Part shown: positions 23,741-33,668 of the stretch, in pieces
How positions within the stretch are numbered: the stretch's first letter is position 1
Layout of the letters: each line of letters begins with the position of its first letter
From: Methanocorpusculum sp. UBA424
Lineage (GTDB): Archaea; Halobacteriota; Methanomicrobia; Methanomicrobiales; Methanocorpusculaceae
Length of the DNA: 64,000 nucleotides
Reading direction: 5' to 3'
Assembly: GCA_002498375.1 (NCBI GenBank)
Contig: DAHC01000014.1
Location: 1 to 64,000, forward strand
Notes under the pieces: model-generated
The model's input: the letters and a program-made list of their open reading frames with translations, nothing else
The model's database searches: none
Told to the model about the DNA's origin: nothing
Position numbers and translations under genes: made by a program

Positions 23741-24940
23741 ATGACTGAAATTGCCGACATTCTTCTTCGGACAATTCTGGACTCCCGCGGAAATCCGACC
23801 GTCGAAGCCGAGATCTCCACGATCTCCGGCGGATTCGGGCGTGCCTGCGCTCCGAGCGGAGCCTCTACAGGTATCTACGAGGCAAAAGTCCGTCCGTGCG
23901 ACGAGGCCGTCGCCGATGCCTATATCAACCTCATCCCCAAACTGATCGAACTGGACTCGGCCGACCAGCGCGGATTCGATGAAACCCTGCACGAAGTTGA
24001 CGGAACGGCTGACCTTTCCGGAATCGGCGCCAACATCGCCGTGGCTCTGTCCCTTGCCAACGCCAAAGCAGCGGCAAGCACGCTCAACATGGAACTCTAC
24101 CAGTATCTCGGCGGCGCGTTTATCTCCCAGACCCCGTTGCCGCTGGGCAACGTGATCGGCGGCGGAGCACACGCAGTTGACGCGACCGATATTCAGGAGT
24201 TCCTTATTGTGCCGACCGGCGCATCTAATGCAGCCGAGGCAGTCTTTACCAATGCACTCGTCCACAAACGCATAAAAGAGATCCTTATCGCGCGCGGCAA
24301 GGGCTGCGGTAAAGGCGACGAAGGAGCATGGGCTCCGCACATCGCCGACCTTGAAGCCTTTGAAATCGTGAATGAAGCAACCACGAAAGTCTTTGACGAA
24401 ACCGGCATCGAAGTCCGCATGGGACTTGACGTTGCCGCATCGGAGATGTGGGATGCCGCAAGCGGCAGATACGTCTATAAGAATGCAAAGCGAACTACTG
24501 AGGAGCAGATTGCATACATTGCCGACCTGACCGAAAAATACAACCTGATCTATGTCGAAGACCCGATTCAGGAAGAGGATTTCGAAGGGTTTGCACGTAT
24601 CACCGAAGAAGTCTCAGGCCGCGACACCCTTATCTGCGGTGATGACCTGTTCGTTACGAATGTTTCCCGTCTGGAAGAAGGTATCAGAAATGATGCCTGC
24701 AACTGTGTTCTGATCAAACCAAACCAGATCGGTACGCTGACAGACACCTTCGAAACGATCAGTCTCGCCCATGATTACGGGTATGAAACCGTCATGAGCC
24801 ACCGATCCGGTGAAACGACCGACAACACCATCGCTCATCTTGCAACGGCTTTTGGCTGCTGCTTTATGAAGAGCGGCGTTGTCGGCGGAGAGCGCATTGC
24901 TAAACTAAATGAACTTATAAGAATTGAGGAGCATTTCTAA
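23741..24940 (+). CDS. eno: Enolase
   Basis: Interconverts 2-phosphoglycerate and phosphoenolpyruvate. The 399-residue protein has the N-terminal [13 protein letters not shown] (about residues 11-23), the catalytic [17 protein letters not shown], the metal-binding acidic residues in [21 protein letters not shown] and CGDDLFVTN, and the signature [15 protein letters not shown] (about 326-340) with [16 protein letters not shown]. Placement inside the RNA polymerase/ribosomal cluster, between rpoK and uS2, is typical of euryarchaea. GAGGTG ribosome site upstream. Confidence 0.97.
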   Translation: MTEIADILLRTILDSRGNPTVEAEISTISGGFGRACAPSGASTGIYEAKVRPCDEAVADAYINLIPKLIELDSADQRGFDETLHEVDGTADLSGIGANIAVALSLANAKAAASTLNMELYQYLGGAFISQTPLPLGNVIGGGAHAVDATDIQEFLIVPTGASNAAEAVFTNALVHKRIKEILIARGKGCGKGDEGAWAPHIADLEAFEIVNEATTKVFDETGIEVRMGLDVAASEMWDAASGRYVYKNAKRTTEEQIAYIADLTEKYNLIYVEDPIQEEDFEGFARITEEVSGRDTLICGDDLFVTNVSRLEEGIRNDACNCVLIKPNQIGTLTDTFETISLAHDYGYETVMSHRSGETTDNTIAHLATAFGCCFMKSGVVGGERIAKLNELIRIEEHF

Positions 24941-24941
24941 A

Positions 24942-25550
24942 ATGACCGACAATGAACTTGGAATTGAATTAAACGAACCATTAGTATCTGTAGAAGAATA
25001 TCTTGCCGCCGGTGTCCATATCGGAACCCAGCAGAAAGACAACGACATGAAAGACTTCATCTACCGTGTCAGATCCGACGGTCTCTATATCATCGATATC
25101 AGAAAGACCGATGAGCGGATCAAACAGGTAGCAAAGTTCCTTGCACGCTACGAACCTGCAAAGATCTTCGTCGTCACCTCCCGTCAGTACGGTCAGTACC
25201 CGGCACAGAAGTTCGCAGACACGATCGGTGCACTCTCCCACGTTGGCAGATTCATCCCCGGAACCTTAACCAACCCGAAACTCCCGAAGTATGTTGAACC
25301 CTCAGTCGTCATCGTGACCGATCCAATCGGAGATGCCCAGGTCATCACCGAGGCAGTCCAGTCAGGCATGCCGGTCATTGCCCTTTGTGATATCAACAAC
25401 CGTACAAACAATGTTGATCTCGTCATCCCGACCAACAACAAAGGACGCAAAGCACTCTCTATGGTGTACTTCCTGTTAACCAAAGAGTTCCTCAGACAGA
25501 AAGGCATCGTCTCGGCCATGACGGTCGAAGACTTCGAGTCTGAGTTCTAA
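24942..25550 (+). CDS. rps2: 30S ribosomal protein uS2
   Basis: Small-subunit protein needed for late assembly. The 202-residue protein has [20 protein letters not shown] near residues 14-33 and [28 protein letters not shown] in the middle. ATG 24942 follows the enolase stop by 1 nt and uses GAGGAG inside the enolase gene as ribosome site; the frame is open further upstream inside enolase but those residues are not part of the protein. Confidence 0.97.
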   Translation: MTDNELGIELNEPLVSVEEYLAAGVHIGTQQKDNDMKDFIYRVRSDGLYIIDIRKTDERIKQVAKFLARYEPAKIFVVTSRQYGQYPAQKFADTIGALSHVGRFIPGTLTNPKLPKYVEPSVVIVTDPIGDAQVITEAVQSGMPVIALCDINNRTNNVDLVIPTNNKGRKALSMVYFLLTKEFLRQKGIVSAMTVEDFESEF

Positions 25551-25704
25551 AGCTGACAACCCGCCAAAGGGAATACCTCAGCACAACAATAGAAAATCCC
25601 CCCCTTTTTTAGTGAACCAGCGGCTAAACGGTTTTTGATTATTCCTGAAACAATCAGAAGGCATTTAAAGACATATCCCCTTACATAATGTAATCTCGAT
25701 AAAA

Positions 25705-26358
25705 ATGCTAGATCAGGATAATATATCTCACTTACTGGACATCCTTGGAAACCGGAACCGAAGGCGAATCCTCGATCTACTCCGGCAGAAACCATGCTTC
25801 GTCACCGAAATATCCGACCGGCTGGTCATCAACCCGAAAGCAGTTATCGAACACCTTGCGATCATGCAAAAAGAGGCGGTCATCTCCAGTTATCAGGATG
25901 ACAAGCGGCGCAAATACTACTATCTCGTCAATGACTTCACCCTCTCGGTCCAGGTGACAAAAGCCGAGCAGCCACCACAGACCGTTTCTGCCGATAACGG
26001 CGAGATCCTCCCGCTTTCCGACAAGATCATGATGATACGCCGACTTCTCGACTCCCGAGAAAAGCTCATCGAAAACCTTGAAGCTGTCGAGAAGGATATC
26101 GACGAGATGATGGGGGACGTGATCGTCAACGGGAGAACGGTGTTCCAGAATAATATCGAGGCCGAACTTCTTCTCGCATTAGTGTATGCTCCCTTAACGC
26201 CGATCGAACTCTCCGATACCAGCGGGCGGAGCATCCCCGAAGTTACGGCAGCTTTGCGCTCTCTTGCGTCAAAAGGCTATGTCCACTCAGAAGGGGGCCG
26301 ATACTCCCTGTGCGGCGTCACGCATCACGCGCTTGAGACCACCGAGCTCACTTCATAA
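25705..26358 (+). CDS. ArsR-type winged-helix transcription regulator
   Basis: A 217-residue DNA-binding protein. Residues about 8-70 form an ArsR-like winged helix (LLDILGNRNRRRILDLLRQK, FVTEISDRL, VIEHLAIMQKEAVI, KRRKYYYL). A central coiled-coil-prone helix (about 110-140) leads to a second predicted winged-helix domain (about 155-205). This two-domain plan is common in methanogen regulators. No metal-binding cysteines of classical ArsR are seen. It stands alone between uS2 and tRNA-Gly; its target is unknown, though the copper ATPase downstream is one candidate by position. Confidence 0.8.
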   Translation: MLDQDNISHLLDILGNRNRRRILDLLRQKPCFVTEISDRLVINPKAVIEHLAIMQKEAVISSYQDDKRRKYYYLVNDFTLSVQVTKAEQPPQTVSADNGEILPLSDKIMMIRRLLDSREKLIENLEAVEKDIDEMMGDVIVNGRTVFQNNIEAELLLALVYAPLTPIELSDTSGRSIPEVTAALRSLASKGYVHSEGGRYSLCGVTHHALETTELTS

Positions 26359-26400
26359 TAAGAAACCTCTATATCTCTGCAAGCAATATATTACTGAGAT

Positions 26401-26471
26401 GCGGTAATGGTCTAATGGCATGACAGGGGCTTCCCAAGCCTCTAATCCGGGTTCGATCCCCGGTTATCGCA
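26401..26471 (+). tRNA. tRNA-Gly (anticodon CCC)
   Basis: Acceptor GCGGTAA/TTATCGC (one G-U pair), anticodon stem GGGGC/GCCTC with loop TTCCCAA giving CCC, T-loop TTCGATC, discriminator A. The next gene starts only 10 nt after the 3' end. Confidence 0.96.
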
Positions 26472-26481
26472 TTCGATTTTT

Positions 26482-27150
26482 ATGGTGTCCCATCACGCAA
26501 TCAGTCTCATAGCCGACAACCAGAAAGGTATCCTCAGAGATATCGGTTCGGTATGTGCTGAACACAATGCGAACATCACCGCGATCCAGCAGGAGATTCT
26601 GACCCGCGGACCGGATAAGGGATTTGCGTGGGCGGACATCGAGATAGAAGGAGGGGACAACACCGATGCGATCCTCTCGGACCTCCGTTGTGTAACCGGT
26701 GTGCGCGAGGTCGTTTTGCACGACACGTTCGGGGAAATTTTTGGAAAGCGCGTCATCATCATCGGCGGAGGAGCTCAGGTGGCCCAGGTCGCGATGGGAG
26801 CGGTCAATGAAGCCGACCGGCATAATATCAGAGGCGAACGCATTTCCGTTGATACCATCCCGCTGGTCGGAGAACAAAATCTGGCGCGTGCCGTGGAAGC
26901 GGTCGGCCGCCTTCCCCGGGCTTCGATCCTTGTTCTTGCCGGCTCATTGATGGGCGGCGAAATAACTACGGCAATTAAATCGATCCAGGCTGACGGCATC
27001 CCGGTGATCTGTCTCAAAATGGCGGGAAGCGCCTCATCGGCCGCCGATCTCGTCGTCACCGATCCGATCCAGGCCGGGGTCATGGCCGTGATGCATATCA
27101 GCACGATCGGCGTATTCGATATTGCAAAAGTGAAAGGGGAAGAGTTCTGA
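26482..27150 (+). CDS. ACT-domain protein (DUF5612 type)
   Basis: A 222-residue protein with an N-terminal ACT ligand-binding domain (about residues 3-75: HHAISLIADNQKGILRDIGS, CAEHNANITAIQQEI), followed by an alpha/beta domain with a glycine-rich turn VIIIGGGAQVAQVAMGAV (about 90-107). This combination is widespread in methanogens with no known function; amino-acid sensing is likely from the ACT fold. It starts 10 nt after tRNA-Gly and has no ribosome site, so its mRNA 5' end is probably created by tRNA processing. Its stop overlaps the Sua5 start by 1 nt. Confidence 0.8.
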   Translation: MVSHHAISLIADNQKGILRDIGSVCAEHNANITAIQQEILTRGPDKGFAWADIEIEGGDNTDAILSDLRCVTGVREVVLHDTFGEIFGKRVIIIGGGAQVAQVAMGAVNEADRHNIRGERISVDTIPLVGEQNLARAVEAVGRLPRASILVLAGSLMGGEITTAIKSIQADGIPVICLKMAGSASSAADLVVTDPIQAGVMAVMHISTIGVFDIAKVKGEEF

Positions 27151-27746
27151 TGATAACACCAACTGAAGAGGGCAGAATAGAAAAAGCCGTCCGCGTCTTG
27201 TCCCGCGACGGCCTTGTTGTATATCCGACGGAAACGGTCTACGGGCTTGGTGCGGACGCGTTATCGGACACCGCGGTCATCAAAGTCTACGAAGCAAAAC
27301 AGCGGCTTCTTGGAAAACCGATCTCGGTCGCCGTTTCCGATATCGAGATGATCTACGGCATTGCAGACGTCAGCCCGTTTGCGGAACGGTTCATCAGCAA
27401 ATTCCTGCCGGGTCCAATCACGATCGTTCTCCCGGTGAAAAACTGTCTGCCCGGAGACTTGTCCGGAGGGACGGGTACGATCGGTATCCGGTATCCGGAT
27501 CACACCCTCGCTCTTGAACTGATCTCCATGTTCGATTGTCCGATAACCGCGACCTCGGCAAACATCTCCGGCGAGATCTCGCCGGTAAGCGTCGACCAGG
27601 TCAACGTTCCTCATGATTATCTGCTTGACGGCGGCGTTCTTCCGGGCATCCCGAGCACGGTCGTCAATCTTGAAACAAGAAAAATCGAGCGTCCCGGCGC
27701 GATGCTGGATGAAATCGCTCATTTCTTTATAGAAAATGCGAAATGA
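27150..27746 (+). CDS. Threonylcarbamoyl-AMP synthase (Sua5/YrdC)
   Basis: Makes threonylcarbamoyl-AMP from threonine, bicarbonate and ATP for the t6A37 modification of ANN-decoding tRNAs. The 198-residue protein is the YrdC domain alone: GLVVYPTETVYGLGADA (about residues 19-35), KQRLLGKPISVAV (about 49-61) and TSANISGE (about 136-143). It lacks the C-terminal Sua5 domain. It overlaps both neighbours, placing it in a tRNA-Gly / ACT / Sua5 / CopA transcription unit. Confidence 0.94.
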   Translation: MITPTEEGRIEKAVRVLSRDGLVVYPTETVYGLGADALSDTAVIKVYEAKQRLLGKPISVAVSDIEMIYGIADVSPFAERFISKFLPGPITIVLPVKNCLPGDLSGGTGTIGIRYPDHTLALELISMFDCPITATSANISGEISPVSVDQVNVPHDYLLDGGVLPGIPSTVVNLETRKIERPGAMLDEIAHFFIENAK

Positions 27747-30175
27747 AAAAAACCTACTCAGTATCCGGCATGACCTGTTCGGCATGCTCTCTTCATGTTG
27801 AAAAGGCCGCAAAAAGTGTAGAGGGCGTGAAATCCGCGTCAGTGAATCTTCTGGAAAATCGTCTGGTCGTCGACTCGGATGATGTGTCCGATGATCAGAT
27901 CAGGCAGGCCGTGCGCGCAGCCGGATATGATCTGGTTCTGGGCGATACCTCCCGCGGAGGAGTTTCGCTTCGCCCAATGCAGATCCGGCTTATCATCTCT
28001 TTTGCATTTCTTATCCCGCTTATGTATGTCTCCATGGGTCATATGTGGGGGTTCCCCCTCCTCGAATGGACCCATGATCCGGCAAACGCCGGGATATTTG
28101 CTCTCCTTCAGCTTGGTTTGACCATCCCGATCGTCGTCGCGAACAACAAATATTACACGTCCGGCATCCCTGCACTCTTCCGCCGTGCTCCGAACATGGA
28201 CTCTCTTGTGGCGATCGGTTCTCTTGCAGCGCTTGCATACGGGCTGTATGCGATCTACATGATTTTTTCAGCTCTGGCGATCGGCGATACGGCCGCTGCC
28301 GGAACCTGGTCCATGGATCTCTACTTCGAATCGGCGGCGATGATCCTTTCGCTCGTTACGATCGGCAAGTATCTGGAGGCGAGGTCGAAAGGCAAGACCA
28401 CCGAGGCGGTCAGAAAACTCATAGACCTTGCGCCGAAGACGGCCACAGTTCTTCGAAGCGGCGTTGAAATGATCGTCCCCGCCGAAGAAGTCGTGGTCGG
28501 CGACCTTATCGTGGTCAGACCGGGGGCAGGCATCCCGGTCGACGGCACGATAACGGAAGGTTCTGCCCCGATCGATATGTCGGCTTTGACCGGCGAAAGC
28601 ATTCCCGTGATCAAAAATCTGGGCGATGCCGTCTCTGCAGGAACGATCTCACTTGGAAGTTTTACGTTCCGTGCGGAAAAGGTCGGCGAAGACACGACGC
28701 TCGCCGCGATCGTCGAACTCGTGCAGAATGCCAACGCATCCAAGGCTCCGATCGGGAAGATCGCCGACAAAGTGAGCGGGATCTTTGTCCCTCTGGTCAT
28801 GACCATCGCCGTTCTTTCGGGAGCGGTCTGGCTGTTTCTCGGCGAGCCGTTTACGTTTGCCCTTTCCATCGCGATCTCAGTTCTCGTTATCTCCTGTCCC
28901 TGTGCATTGGGACTTGCAACTCCGGTCGCCATCATGGTTGCGACCGGGAAGGCCGCTTCGCTTGGCATTCTGATCAAATCCGCAGAGTCGCTTGAGACCG
29001 CGGGACGTGCCGACACCATCCTTCTCGATAAAACGGGAACGGTCACGATTGGAAAGCCCGAGGTCACCAGGGTCGTAACACTTTCCGGGACAACAGAAGA
29101 TCTCCTGCTGATCGCCGCCTCGGTCGAATCCGCATCGGAGCATCCTCTCTCAAAAGCCGTCGTCACCTATGCCGGAGAACAGGGTATCGTGCTGGTTAAA
29201 GCGCAGGATTTCGTCTCGGTTCCGGGACGAGGCGTCTCGGCTTCGCTGAACGGGAAGATCTGTTATGCCGGAAACGCCGCCTTCATGGAAGAAAACGGGA
29301 TACCTCTTACCCAGGCGAACATGACCGGGACTCCGCTCTACTTTGCCGCCGGAAAGGAAATGCTTGGCATCATCTCCGTTGCCGACCAGATTCGACCAAC
29401 CTCCAAAGCGGCTATTGCCGGACTGCAGGATCTCGGTCTGGACGTGGTGCTTTTGACCGGAGATACACGGAAGGTTGCCGAATCCATCGCTGGGCAGCTG
29501 TCGATCGGTAACGTGATCGCCGAAGTTATGCCTGCAGAAAAAGAGGAAAAGGTCAGAGCACTGCAGGATGCCGGACACCATGTCATCATGGTCGGCGACG
29601 GGATCAACGACTCCCCCTCTCTTGCGAGGGCTGACGTGGGTATCGCGATCGGAGCGGGTTCTGACATTGCTCTTGAATCAGCCGACTTCGTTTTGATGAA
29701 AAGCGATCCCTGGGACATCGTTTCGGCGATCCGCCTCAGCCGTGCCACGCTTCGAAACATCAAGCAGAACCTTTTCTGGGCCTTCATCTACAACACGATC
29801 GGCATCCCTCTTGCAGCCGGCGTGTTTTTCGTGCCGTTTGGATGGAAACTCTCGCCAGGGTTTGCCGCTCTTGCGATGAGTCTCTCTTCCGTCTGCGTCG
29901 TATCGAATGCGCTCAGGCTTAGATTTTTTACATCTGAGATACCAACTAATTTAAAAGAGGAAACCATGAAAAAAACACTTACTATCGACGGCATGATGTG
30001 CGAACACTGCAAAATGGCAGTTGAAAAAGCCCTGTCAAAAATTCCGGGCGTCGTATCCGCAAGTGTGGATCTCAAGGCAAAGACCGCAGCAGTGGAACTT
30101 TCGGCCGATGTTTCGGATACCGAGTTTATTCGGGTAATTTCTGAGTCAGGTTACACAATTCTGTCTATTAAGTGA
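27743..30175 (+). CDS. copA: Copper-exporting P1B-type ATPase with N- and C-terminal metal-binding domains
   Basis: Membrane pump that exports Cu+. The 810-residue protein has an N-terminal HMA domain with GMTCSACSLHVEKA (about residues 8-21), eight membrane helices, the A-domain TGES (about 288-291), the metal-site CPC in VISCPCALGLATPVA (about 383), the phosphorylation motif DKTGT (about 429), SEHP and GDGINDSP (about 619). An extra C-terminal HMA domain (about 742-810, GMMCEHCKMAVEKA) is unusual in position. ATG overlaps the Sua5 stop. The C-terminal domain has its own ribosome site and ATG (see 29953-29968). Confidence 0.95.
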   Translation: MKKTYSVSGMTCSACSLHVEKAAKSVEGVKSASVNLLENRLVVDSDDVSDDQIRQAVRAAGYDLVLGDTSRGGVSLRPMQIRLIISFAFLIPLMYVSMGHMWGFPLLEWTHDPANAGIFALLQLGLTIPIVVANNKYYTSGIPALFRRAPNMDSLVAIGSLAALAYGLYAIYMIFSALAIGDTAAAGTWSMDLYFESAAMILSLVTIGKYLEARSKGKTTEAVRKLIDLAPKTATVLRSGVEMIVPAEEVVVGDLIVVRPGAGIPVDGTITEGSAPIDMSALTGESIPVIKNLGDAVSAGTISLGSFTFRAEKVGEDTTLAAIVELVQNANASKAPIGKIADKVSGIFVPLVMTIAVLSGAVWLFLGEPFTFALSIAISVLVISCPCALGLATPVAIMVATGKAASLGILIKSAESLETAGRADTILLDKTGTVTIGKPEVTRVVTLSGTTEDLLLIAASVESASEHPLSKAVVTYAGEQGIVLVKAQDFVSVPGRGVSASLNGKICYAGNAAFMEENGIPLTQANMTGTPLYFAAGKEMLGIISVADQIRPTSKAAIAGLQDLGLDVVLLTGDTRKVAESIAGQLSIGNVIAEVMPAEKEEKVRALQDAGHHVIMVGDGINDSPSLARADVGIAIGAGSDIALESADFVLMKSDPWDIVSAIRLSRATLRNIKQNLFWAFIYNTIGIPLAAGVFFVPFGWKLSPGFAALAMSLSSVCVVSNALRLRFFTSEIPTNLKEETMKKTLTIDGMMCEHCKMAVEKALSKIPGVVSASVDLKAKTAAVELSADVSDTEFIRVISESGYTILSIK
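29953..29968 (+). promoter_or_regulatory. Internal ribosome site and ATG for a CopZ-like domain in copA
   Basis: AAAAGAGG ends 5 nt before an in-frame ATG (29966). From there 69 codons encode a complete HMA-type copper chaperone starting MKKTLTIDGMMCEHC. The preceding linker TNLKEET is AT-rich and looks like former intergenic DNA. The domain may therefore be produced both as part of CopA and as a free chaperone. Confidence 0.5.
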
Positions 30176-30268
30176 TAAAATAGACAAAAATATTTCCGTT
30201 TCTATTATATGTTCCCCCGCAAATAATACTATGAGATTTTTTTCACCGCTTAATCGGAGGATACATAT

Positions 30269-31975
30269 TTGACATTACATTACTCTGAAGAAAACAAACG
30301 TTCGCTGTATGAAGCACTTCTATACGGTTTCAACCGGGCAGGCAATACTTCACCCGCAGCCGCATATTACGGAAGGCACATCTCGTTCAAACAGTTCATG
30401 GAGGAAGTCCATGCGATATCTGCGGCCTTAGTAAAACATGGTGTAAAAAAAGGCGATTATGTCACCATTTTCCTGCCGAATATCCCTCAGGGAGTTCTGG
30501 CGATATATGCCGTCAACCGGATCGGCGCAATATGCAATATGGTCCATCCCTTATCACCTCAGGAAGATATCGATTATGCAATAAAACTCACGGAAAGCAG
30601 GATCGTTCTCGCGTGTGAGGTCAATGAAGGTTTCCTTTCCGGGAAAAATATCGAGGTCATCAGATGCAGGACCTCCGGCTACTTCCCTTCGACTCCAAAA
30701 GGATTCGTGCTGGACAAAGGATTCCGGTTTGTGATGCGGAAGAACCCAAAGGCACAAAATGTCGCAAAGATCACGCTGTGGACCGATCTTCTTGCCGAAG
30801 GAAAGAAGCTGGTCAATGAAGGCTTCCAGCTCCCGGCTGACGACGTGAAACCGGACGATACCGCCGTGATCATGTATACCGGCGGAACAACAGGCGACTC
30901 GAAAGGCGTCATGCTCTCCAATTATGCGGTGAACTCGATGTCCATCCAGCTCCTGATCGACATCGGCGATGGAAAAACCGATGTGGGCGACGGGTTCCTT
31001 GCGATCCTGCCGATTTTCCACGCATTCGGACTTGCCGTATCCGTCCATGCGCCGCTTATCTCCGGCATGAAGGTCGTTCTGATCCCAAGGTTCGATCCGA
31101 AAGGATGCGCCCAGCAGATATTCTCCGAAGACATCCTGTTCCTCCCGGGAGTGCCGGCTTTGTTCGAACGCATGTATCCCTACTTCGAAAATAAAGATCT
31201 CTCCAGAATGAAGCTTATGGTCAGCGGAGGAGACCGTGTCTCCGAAGAACTCGCCAATAAATACAATGTTCTTTTGAAAAAATCCAAGGCCGATATTCTT
31301 TTCAGGACCGGTTACGGGCTGACGGAGGCATGCGGAGCCTGTTCTCTTGTCGCAAACAATTATGAAAAACTCCCGACAGGCTGTGTCGGAGCTCCCGTTA
31401 CCGGGACAAGGGTCTGTGTTGTCAAACCCGGCACTACGGAAGTCGTGCCCGACGGCGTGGAAGGCGAACTCTGTTTCCTCGGTCCTTCGGTGATGAAAGG
31501 ATACTACAAAAACGAGGAGGCCACAAAGGATGTTCTCCGGCTCCATGACGACGGAAACGTCTGGCTCCACACCGGCGATCTCGTCGTGATCAGGAAGGAC
31601 GGGAACATCTGTTTCCGTTCCCGGCACAAACGTCTTGTGAAGGTGAATGGGTATAATGTGTATCCAACCCTCATCGAGGAGGCGATGCAGAATCATCCCG
31701 ATATCAAACAGGTCTGCGCCGTTGCGACCCCCTGGAAACTTGATCGGAAGATCAAACTCTTTGTTGTTCCGGAAAAGCCGCTCGGCTCCTTTGATGCGGC
31801 GGAGGAAGAGAAGATCCTGATCGAGTATGCCAAAGGCCAGATGAACCGCTGGAGTGTTCCAGTCAAGGTGGAGTTCGTCGCCGACCTTCCCATGACGAAG
31901 TTCAACAAGATAGATTACCGTCTGTTGGAAAAGCAGGAACTTTCCCGGGCGAACGAAAAAAAGCAGGTTGAGTAA
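30269..31975 (+). CDS. AMP-forming acyl-CoA synthetase, tandem copy 1
   Basis: Member of the adenylate-forming acid-CoA ligase family, 568 residues. Motifs: phosphate loop MYTGGTTGDSKGVMLS (about residues 203-218), GYGLTEACGACS (about 348-359), WLHTGDLVVIRKDGNICFRSR (about 432-452), VKVNGYNVYPTLIEEAM and the C-terminal lysine in MTKFNKIDYR. It starts at TTG 30269, 8 nt after CGGAGG; no ATG fits. A TATA-like CTATTATATG lies near 30203. Two close paralogs follow on the same strand. The acid is unknown; long-chain or branched acids are possible. Overlaps the next gene region by only a few nt of spacing. Confidence 0.9.
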   Translation: MTLHYSEENKRSLYEALLYGFNRAGNTSPAAAYYGRHISFKQFMEEVHAISAALVKHGVKKGDYVTIFLPNIPQGVLAIYAVNRIGAICNMVHPLSPQEDIDYAIKLTESRIVLACEVNEGFLSGKNIEVIRCRTSGYFPSTPKGFVLDKGFRFVMRKNPKAQNVAKITLWTDLLAEGKKLVNEGFQLPADDVKPDDTAVIMYTGGTTGDSKGVMLSNYAVNSMSIQLLIDIGDGKTDVGDGFLAILPIFHAFGLAVSVHAPLISGMKVVLIPRFDPKGCAQQIFSEDILFLPGVPALFERMYPYFENKDLSRMKLMVSGGDRVSEELANKYNVLLKKSKADILFRTGYGLTEACGACSLVANNYEKLPTGCVGAPVTGTRVCVVKPGTTEVVPDGVEGELCFLGPSVMKGYYKNEEATKDVLRLHDDGNVWLHTGDLVVIRKDGNICFRSRHKRLVKVNGYNVYPTLIEEAMQNHPDIKQVCAVATPWKLDRKIKLFVVPEKPLGSFDAAEEEKILIEYAKGQMNRWSVPVKVEFVADLPMTKFNKIDYRLLEKQELSRANEKKQVE

Positions 31976-31979
31976 CATC

Positions 31980-33668
31980 ATGTCACATCCTGTGTTTAGA
32001 GACGATAAGAAGACGGAACTGGAATACTCGGATGAGACGAAGCAGTCTCTCTATTCCATGTTCAACTATGGAGTGGAACATGCAGGCCGCGAGGCCGTGG
32101 CCATTCAATATTTCGATAACCGCATCACCTACGGGGAACTGTATGATCTTGTCAACAGATGTGCTGCCGGATTTCTCGAGCACGGCGTAAAGAAAGGAGA
32201 TTTCGTCACGCTCTTTCTGCCGAACATCCCGCAGTGCGTCATTGCGGTCTATGCCCTGAATCGGATCGGTGCGGTATGCAATATGGTCCACCCTCTCTCG
32301 ACCCTGTCGGAGCTGGAGAATGCAGTCAAACTTACGGACAGTAAACTCGTCCTCACATTCGAGCTGAACGAAGGTCTGGCGGCCAACTTCGATGTTGATA
32401 TCATCCGGTGCAGAACGCCGGGCTACTTCCCCGCGGGTCCGAAAGGATTTGTAATGAAGACCGTGTACACCCACTCGGTCAGGAAATCGCCGAAGGCATC
32501 ATCCCGCGTCACCGAGTGGACCGATCTTCTGGCTGCCGGAGAAAAGCGGCTCCAGACAAAGCCGCTCCCTCCCTCTGATGTGAAAGCAGACGACACGGCC
32601 GTCATCATGTACACCGGCGGGACGACCGGGCCTGCGAAAGGCGTGATGATCTCGAACTGGTCGGTGAACTATGTCACGACACGCCTTCTTCTGGAAAACG
32701 TCACGCACACTCCTCATATCGGGGACGGATTCCTCGCGATCCTTCCGCTGTTTCATGCGTTCGGACTTGCGGTCTGTATCCAGGCCCCGCTTTCATCAGG
32801 CATGCGGGTCATGCTCTCTCCCCGTTTCAATGATAAGGAGTGCAGCAGTCTTCTTCTGAAAGAAAAGGTCGCCTATGTGATCGGCGTTCCCGCGATGTAC
32901 GAGCGGATGTATCCGTATCTGAAAGATCACGACCTCTCGTTTATGAAACATGTGGTCTGCGGAGGCGACTGGGTGAGTCACGACCTCGCCTACCGGTATA
33001 ACGACATCTTAGGAAAGGACAAGGGGGGTGCGGAGTTCCGTCCGGGCTATGGTCTGACCGAAGCATGCGGGACCTGTTCTCTTACGCGGAATCATTACCA
33101 GGCATTCCCCGAAGGATGCGTCGGAATCCCGGTCGAGGGAACGGACATCTGCCTCGTGAAACCCGGGACCTGCGAGCCTGTTCCCGAAGGCGAAGAAGGA
33201 GAGCTGTGTATATCCAGTCCTTCGCTGATGAAAGGCTATTATAAAAATCCCGAGGCGACGGATGATGTCCTGAAAATCCATCCCGACGGAAAACGCTGGC
33301 TCCACACGGGAGATATATTCGTCATCGGCGAAGAGAACAATCTCTGCTTCAGATCACGTATCAAACGGCTGGTCAAGGTGAACGGGTATAATGTCTATCC
33401 TCCTTTAATCGAAGCGGCGATTGAAGGCTGTCCGATCGTCGCAAAAGCCTGCGCCGTCGGATTTAAGTGGCGGGATGACCGGCGGATCAAACTCTATGTG
33501 ACGCTTAAGCGGAAGATGGATCATGCTGACGCAGAAAAGGAGATCCTTTCCTATGCAAACGAACACCTGAATCACTGGAGTGTTCCAAAAGCTGTCGTCA
33601 TTCTTGATGAGATGCCGATGACGAAAATGAATAAACTCGATTACATGGCGCTCCAGGATAAGGTCTAA
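31980..33668 (+). CDS. AMP-forming acyl-CoA synthetase, tandem copy 2
   Basis: A 562-residue paralog of the preceding gene. It has MYTGGTTGPAKGVMIS, GYGLTEACGTCS and WLHTGDIFVIGEENNLCFRSR, and the C-terminal KMNKLDY. ATG 31980 lies 4 nt after the stop of copy 1, so the two are cotranscribed; a TTG at 31968 is in frame but overlaps copy 1. The N-terminal 15 residues (HPVFRDDKKTELEYSDETKQ) are shared in style with copy 3 rather than copy 1, which suggests 2 and 3 are the most recent duplicates. Confidence 0.9.
   Translation: MSHPVFRDDKKTELEYSDETKQSLYSMFNYGVEHAGREAVAIQYFDNRITYGELYDLVNRCAAGFLEHGVKKGDFVTLFLPNIPQCVIAVYALNRIGAVCNMVHPLSTLSELENAVKLTDSKLVLTFELNEGLAANFDVDIIRCRTPGYFPAGPKGFVMKTVYTHSVRKSPKASSRVTEWTDLLAAGEKRLQTKPLPPSDVKADDTAVIMYTGGTTGPAKGVMISNWSVNYVTTRLLLENVTHTPHIGDGFLAILPLFHAFGLAVCIQAPLSSGMRVMLSPRFNDKECSSLLLKEKVAYVIGVPAMYERMYPYLKDHDLSFMKHVVCGGDWVSHDLAYRYNDILGKDKGGAEFRPGYGLTEACGTCSLTRNHYQAFPEGCVGIPVEGTDICLVKPGTCEPVPEGEEGELCISSPSLMKGYYKNPEATDDVLKIHPDGKRWLHTGDIFVIGEENNLCFRSRIKRLVKVNGYNVYPPLIEAAIEGCPIVAKACAVGFKWRDDRRIKLYVTLKRKMDHADAEKEILSYANEHLNHWSVPKAVVILDEMPMTKMNKLDYMALQDKV

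Noticed and set aside
30554..31981. Long open frame (475 codons) on the minus strand opposite acyl-CoA synthetase copy 1
   Set aside because: It is a shadow frame caused by codon bias of the real gene; the protein has no family features and the plus-strand enzyme motifs are complete.
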